Part shown: positions 60,695 through 64,000 of the stretch, piece after piece
Layout: every line of letters starts with the position of its first letter
Numbering within the stretch: the stretch's first letter is position 1
Origin: Fictibacillus phosphorivorans
Lineage (GTDB): Bacteria; Bacillota; Bacilli; Bacillales; Fictibacillaceae
Assembly: GCF_001619875.1 (NCBI RefSeq)
Contig: NZ_LRFC01000008.1
Span: 140,923-204,922, forward strand
DNA length: 64,000 nucleotides
Direction of reading: 5' to 3'
Made by a program: the position numbers and the translations under genes
The notes under the pieces: generated by a model
Database searches by the model: none
Told to the model about the DNA's origin: nothing
The model's input: the letters and a program-made list of their open reading frames with translations, nothing else

Positions 60695-61384
60695 CTATTC
60701 ATTCATTAAGAATTGATATACTTCATCGATTAATTGTTCTTTTTCTACGTCATGACAGATCATGTGCTTTGATTCTTTGAAGTAGCAGATCCGCTTATTG
60801 GAAGCTGCAATGGCACTGTATAAAAACTCAGCACTTTTTCTTGGCACTAAGCCATCGCATTCACCTTGAACAATTAATGTGGGTGCTGAAACTTGTGAAA
60901 ATTCCGGTTTGATCATCTTTACAAGTTTTCGAAACTCCCTTGTTGCACTAAAAGGTGTATCAAGAAATTTCTTTCTATACCTTTTGTATAGTTCATGATC
61001 CCTTAACTGACCGTTGAGGCCAGAGACCATCATATTCGCTAGATCTTTAATCATCTGTGCAGGATTTAAGTAATACGCACTTGCATTTAATAAGATTAAT
61101 TTGTCACAGCCATATTTAGAGGCTAAGTAGCCCGCGATCATGCCACCCATCGAAAAACCGACAATATAGATGGTTTCAACTTTTTCGCGGAGTTCTAAAT
61201 AAGCTGTTTCAGCTTCTTCAAGCCATTCTGTATGGGTTTTTCCTTTTAAAGAAAGCTCTGTTCCGTGTCCAGGGTATGTGGGAACAGAAAGCAGCCAATC
61301 CGTATGTTTCTGCAAATACTCCGTGATTGGCTCGATCTCATAAGGCCCGCCTGTAAAGCCATGCAAACAAAGACAACCGATCAT
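60695..61384 (-). CDS. Second alpha/beta hydrolase of the same family
   Basis: A 229-residue paralogue of the next gene with IGCLCLHGFTGGPYEIEP, nucleophile Ser in IVGFSMGGMIAGYLA, Asp in IVQGECDGLVP and His in SKHMICHDVEKEQ. The catalytic triad is complete. It lies 12 bp upstream of est and probably shares its transcript. Probably an esterase with different specificity. Confidence 0.85.
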   Translation of the reverse strand: MIGCLCLHGFTGGPYEIEPITEYLQKHTDWLLSVPTYPGHGTELSLKGKTHTEWLEEAETAYLELREKVETIYIVGFSMGGMIAGYLASKYGCDKLILLNASAYYLNPAQMIKDLANMMVSGLNGQLRDHELYKRYRKKFLDTPFSATREFRKLVKMIKPEFSQVSAPTLIVQGECDGLVPRKSAEFLYSAIAASNKRICYFKESKHMICHDVEKEQLIDEVYQFLMNE

Positions 61385-61479
61385 GTTACCACCTTTTTGA
61401 CTTTAGGTTACCCTTTTATGTACGTATCAAATCATATCACATCCACTCTGGGAAAGGGGGAGCGGCGTTTTTAGAGCAC

Positions 61480-61517
61480 AAAAAAACAACAAGCGGATTG
61501 TCCACCTGTTGTTTTTA
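61480..61517 (-). terminator. Terminator after secG
   Basis: Minus-strand AAACAACAGGTGG and CCGCTTGTTGTTT pair, then a T-run; it separates secG from the esterase genes. Confidence 0.8.
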
Positions 61518-61525
61518 GTTCATCG

Positions 61526-61765
61526 TTAATTCATTGGAATGAAGTATGCTACGGAAATCGTTAAAATGAAGAACAACACTGCAAGAATGATCGTTAACTT
61601 ACTTAGCAATGCGTCGATACCACGCGCTTTTTGTTTACCAAAAAGCTGCTCAGCTCCACCTGTAATCGCGCCTGATAATCCAGCCGAACGACCTGATTGA
61701 AGAACAACGACTACGATTAAAGCTAATGATACTAAAATAAGAAGGATTTTTGCTGCTGTTAGCAT
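61526..61765 (-). CDS. secG: Protein translocase subunit SecG
   Basis: A 79-residue protein with two membrane helices ([17 protein letters not shown] and [19 protein letters not shown]) and the conserved [36 protein letters not shown] between them. It supports SecYEG in Sec-dependent export. The position before est-rnr-smpB-ssrA is standard in Bacilli. Confidence 0.95.
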   Translation of the reverse strand: MLTAAKILLILVSLALIVVVVLQSGRSAGLSGAITGGAEQLFGKQKARGIDALLSKLTIILAVLFFILTISVAYFIPMN

Positions 61766-61854
61766 GTATGTTACACCTCCACCGTTCCTCGTTACATTAC
61801 TATAAATGTATCATAACTAGAAGGGACGAGGCAAAGCTTTTTTCAGAACCTTCA

Positions 61855-62187
61855 TTAATTTATTCCTAAGTAACTGATATCAAATTCCTTATGAAAAATA
61901 TAAAGACGCACAGCTTTTATTACATTTAGCCTTTTGTTTAACAAACCTACTACTTGAACGGTAGCACCTGGCTGTACGGCTTCATCTGGTGCAATATCAA
62001 GTGTTTTGTCCCCATCCAGGAGCTCTGTTTTGGAGTCCAGTTTTACATTCATCACTGTTTTTTTATGATAGATGGTAAATACATAGCCATTGGATTCTTT
62101 CACTTTTCCTATAAAGCTGATCGGGTTCAATTTTTCTTGTTTGTTTTCTGCACCATCCGAAGATTCTTGTTTAAGTGGCTGCATCAT
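61855..62187 (-). CDS. Small protein of unknown function
   Basis: About 110 residues from ATG 62187, six bases after GAGGGG. The start region is polar (QESSDGAENKQEKL) and the rest looks like a small beta-barrel (FIGKVKESNGYVFTIYHKKTVMNVKLD and AVQPGATVQVVGLLNKRLNVI), comparable in pattern to an OB fold. I recognise no family. It lies between secG and a small membrane protein gene. Confidence 0.5.
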   Translation of the reverse strand: MMQPLKQESSDGAENKQEKLNPISFIGKVKESNGYVFTIYHKKTVMNVKLDSKTELLDGDKTLDIAPDEAVQPGATVQVVGLLNKRLNVIKAVRLYIFHKEFDISYLGIN

Positions 62188-62238
62188 AAACATCCCCTCT
62201 TCGCATTTATGGGGACATCCCCCATATTCATTTTACTG

Positions 62239-62493
62239 TTACTTGTTTAAATTTATGTCTGTTTCTAGTAGTGTGTTCTCTTTGGAAGAGTAATAGTGGT
62301 CATTGAATATGGATTTCTTTATAACAACATCTTCATACGTTTCTGAATTTAAACGTGCCTTCTCACCATTTGTAATCTGCAGGTCGTAGGTTCTAATCAA
62401 CAAAATAGTAAATAAGAGAATAATAAATCCGCGAATTAGTTTAAAACGATTCAACCTGCCTCTGCGATGCTGTCTATTTTCCTCTACCCTCAT
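62239..62493 (-). CDS. Small single-pass membrane protein
   Basis: An 84-residue protein from ATG 62493 (GAAGG four bases upstream). A basic N-terminus (RRGRLNRFKLIRG) precedes one helix (FIILLFTILLIRTYDL), giving an N-inside orientation, then about 45 polar residues. Unknown function; a 96-residue version starting at 62529 is possible. The gene next to it is only 50 bp away, so they may be co-transcribed. Confidence 0.45.
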   Translation of the reverse strand: MRVEENRQHRRGRLNRFKLIRGFIILLFTILLIRTYDLQITNGEKARLNSETYEDVVIKKSIFNDHYYSSKENTLLETDINLNK

Positions 62494-62679
62494 ATAACCT
62501 TCACCACACCTATTTAGAAGAAACATCATTTTTAAAGGAGTTTTTTCCTTTTATATAATTTACTCTCTTTTTGTCTCCTCTAAAATGGATTTATCATGAT
62601 TCTTCTATCATACGAACCTGATAAGTTTCAGAAAATTTTCTAAGTCTGTTTTTGCAAACTTTTTTGCTTTTGAAAGGGA

Positions 62680-62809
62680 TTGATTTGCGTTCCAGGGAGC
62701 TCGCTTTCCGCGGGGCAGGCGGTGAGCCACATTTGTACGTTTCACGTATAAGTGTCTCACCTTCCCGACTATCCTAGCCGAGAGTCTCGCACCTGGCACT
62801 CCAATCAAC
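62680..62809. repeat. Dispersed Bacillus-type intergenic inverted-repeat element
   Basis: It starts TTGATTTGCGTTCCAGG and ends CCTGGCACTCCAATCAA, so the ends are inverted repeats with a few mismatches. Inside are GCTCGCTTTCCGCGG, GGCGGTGAGCC and GTGTCTCACCTTCCCG, typical of a degenerate 130-bp element I recall from many Bacillus and Geobacillus intergenic regions. It encodes no protein. A 30-bp remnant of the same element is at 13731-13760. Confidence 0.75.
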
Positions 62810-62891
62810 TAGTCAAAGAAGCGAATGAACAAAAACATTTAAAAGCAACATCCGATAGAAAACAGCCTTTTCTAAAGAAAAGAACGAAATG

Positions 62892-62930
62892 AAAAAACCT
62901 GCTGAACGTCGATGTTCTAGCAGGTTTTTG
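62892..62930 (-). terminator. Terminator after the FHA regulator gene
   Basis: AAAAACCTGCTGAAC and GTTCTAGCAGGTTTTT pair well with T-runs on the minus strand. Confidence 0.8.
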
Positions 62931-62940
62931 ATTCGCTGGT

Positions 62941-63642
62941 TTAATTGATTTGCAGCATATAACCATAACGCGGGACAGTAACGATTGAGTCTCCATACGG
63001 CCCCAGTTTTTTTCGAAGACGATACACAAGAGCATTGATCTCATCGTTTCCAACATCAGGTATTTCGTTTGATCCTGGAACCATTCTTTCCGGCCAAATG
63101 TGAATCTTGATTTCATCACTGCTAACAGCCTGGTTCTTTTTTCGATAAAGGAACACAAGAAGATCTGTGTGCTTCCCTGATAAAAAGAGTGGTTCTCCGT
63201 CAATTGAGATTTGTCGGCGTTCGGGAATAATGTGAAGTCCGTTCGTGATTTGGGTTTCTGTAGGCTGAATGGGCGATGTGAATTCCATAGTGAGTTCTGT
63301 TTCATCTGTTTGTGTATTCAAGTAGGTTAACAGAATAACACCTTTCGCTAGACTGATGACATCCCCAGGATGAAGCTGTTTTGGCATGTTTGGTTCTAGG
63401 AGGTTATTATTTAGCGCGGTCCCGTGTTTTGAATCTAGATCTTTAATAAAGGATACACCATCTTGCAGAAAAATCTCTGCGTGCAGCCTCGAAACGTATG
63501 GACTGATAAATGAAACATCCGTGTCATTCGTTTGTGAGGACCGCCCAAAGGTTAACGTTTCCCCAGCGGGTTTTAGCGGTATGAGGCTCCCGGTGTCATA
63601 GGGATCTCCCGCTTCAATTCGTATGTATAAACTATCTTTCAT
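62941..63642 (-). CDS. FHA-winged-helix transcriptional regulator
   Basis: The start is ATG 63642 after GGGGGAATTTATTT. The 233-residue protein has an N-terminal FHA domain (TLTFGRSSQTNDTDVSFISPYVSRLHAEIF and DLDSKHGTALNNNLL, with the phosphothreonine-binding Arg, Ser and His) and a C-terminal OmpR-type winged helix (LFLSGKHTDLLVFLYRKKNQAVSSDEIKIHIW to VYRLRKKLGPYGDSIVTVPRYGYML). It has no receiver domain. It probably reads phosphorylation by a Ser/Thr kinase and binds DNA. Targets are unknown; no kinase gene is in view. Confidence 0.85.
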   Translation of the reverse strand: MKDSLYIRIEAGDPYDTGSLIPLKPAGETLTFGRSSQTNDTDVSFISPYVSRLHAEIFLQDGVSFIKDLDSKHGTALNNNLLEPNMPKQLHPGDVISLAKGVILLTYLNTQTDETELTMEFTSPIQPTETQITNGLHIIPERRQISIDGEPLFLSGKHTDLLVFLYRKKNQAVSSDEIKIHIWPERMVPGSNEIPDVGNDEINALVYRLRKKLGPYGDSIVTVPRYGYMLQIN

Positions 63643-64000
63643 AAATAAATTCCCCCGTACATCATACAAGAACTTGTTATAAGCATTTTAAATGATTTTA
63701 CGTAAAAATAGAAGGATTATGAGTGTGGTTCTTTGAAAGGTGAGCAATTTGGTTCTTTAACAAACGTAAAACTTCTCTGATGAGCATAAATCTCTGTGGG
63801 CGAGCATAAATGCCTGTGAGCGAGCATAAAGGCTCCGTGAACGAGCATAAATCTCCGTGAGCGAGCATAAAGGCTCGTGAACGAGCATAAATCTCCGTGA
63901 GCAAGCATAAAGGCTCCGTGAGCGAGCATAAAGGCTCCGTGAGCGAGCATAAAGGCTCCGTGAGCGAGCATAAAGGCTCCGTGAGCGAGCATAAAGGCTC
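63643..64000. other. Upstream region of the FHA gene, mostly repeat array
   Basis: About 140 bases of A/T-rich sequence before the FHA gene, then array C (63782 to the window edge). I cannot pick a promoter with confidence. Frames across the array (MLAHGAF repeats) are products of the repeat. Confidence 0.6.
63782..64000. repeat. 20-21-bp periodic array C (core GAGCATAAA), continues past the edge
   Basis: GAGCATAAA (one copy AAGCATAAA) begins at 63782, 63802, 63822, 63843, 63863, 63883, 63903, 63924, 63945, 63966 and 63987. Spacing is 20 or 21 bp. The linkers are also similar (CTCCGTGAGC or CTCGTGAAC). It is the longest array in the window. Confidence 0.9.

Larger units (their letters stand above)
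62494..62940. other. Intergenic region with a dispersed element
   Basis: About 450 bp between the small membrane protein gene and the FHA regulator gene. It contains the dispersed repeat at 62680-62809 and the FHA-gene terminator at 62892-62930. No supported gene; the frames crossing it are not coding. Confidence 0.6.

Noticed and set aside
63717..63992. Minus-strand ORF with MLAHGAF heptad repeats
   Set aside because: It is the 21-bp array C read in one frame; no ribosome site, and the 20-bp units break the frame.
63782..64000. Possible CRISPR array
   Set aside because: Units are 20-21 bp with similar linkers, no 30-40-bp unique spacers and no cas genes.

Overview
The window comes from an endospore-forming member of the Bacillaceae with low-to-moderate G+C (my guess is Bacillus or Fictibacillus-like; the genus is not proven). 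Evidence: a GerA-type germination receptor subunit, CotB-like coat proteins, a coat transglutaminase with a sigma-K-type promoter, a YhcN/YlaJ-type lipoprotein, a ComB-like phosphosulfolactate phosphatase, a sigma-B-type promoter, strong AGGAGG ribosome sites with frequent TTG starts, and the order secG-esterase-rnr-smpB-ssrA. Almost everything looks chromosomal and vertically inherited; I see no prophage, transposase, CRISPR array, rRNA or tRNA gene.

Layout. 1-7 kb: the end of a gerA-like gene, a UMP-kinase paralogue behind a leader peptide and attenuator, two CotB/DUF2642-type coat genes, a ZIP metal transporter and a multi-repeat TM_helix (CmpX-like) channel protein. 7-16 kb: a three-gene ABC exporter behind a nine-residue leader peptide and attenuator, Cu/Zn superoxide dismutase, a peptidase E-like protein, a LolD/FtsX-type ABC pair, RocB-like M20 peptidase and a GalT/HIT-like protein. 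16-28 kb: an ECF sigma/anti-sigma pair, a CwlO-N/M23 cell-wall hydrolase, transglutaminase Tgl, two orphan peptide-type permeases, a secreted protein, an FAD dehydrogenase, BrnQ, a sporulation lipoprotein and DedA. 28-43 kb: two GNAT genes around a frameshifted NIF3-like gene, a thiamine-binding protein, YuaF-FloT, AlkD-like, two RsbR-like STAS proteins, hom-thrC-thrB, a GH18 lipoprotein, ComB and AmpS. 43-57 kb: immune inhibitor A protease followed by a lipoprotein resembling its propeptide, DinB, two luciferase-like monooxygenases, an EAL-HDOD protein, two general stress genes, an LVIVD-repeat protein, UppP, an M42 peptidase and a second CotB-like gene. 56-64 kb: tmRNA, smpB, rnr, two esterases, secG, two small genes, an FHA-winged-helix regulator and a repeat array running off the end.

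Most notable signals. (1) The tmRNA gene is split in its T-loop by a 288-nt segment with group I intron hallmarks: a P1 helix with U-G at the 5' splice site, a P7 pair and a terminal G. Removing it restores a perfect T arm. (2) Six intergenic arrays share a strict 20-21 bp period (two DNA helical turns), although each array has its own core sequence; I know of no name for them. (3) A lipoprotein just downstream of inhA copies part of the InhA propeptide region, suggesting a membrane-tethered inhibitor or folding partner. (4) Two separate leader-peptide/terminator attenuators precede a UMP-kinase paralogue and an ABC exporter. (5) Two distant CotB-like coat genes share a near-identical promoter/leader and a C-terminal GWFKL motif.
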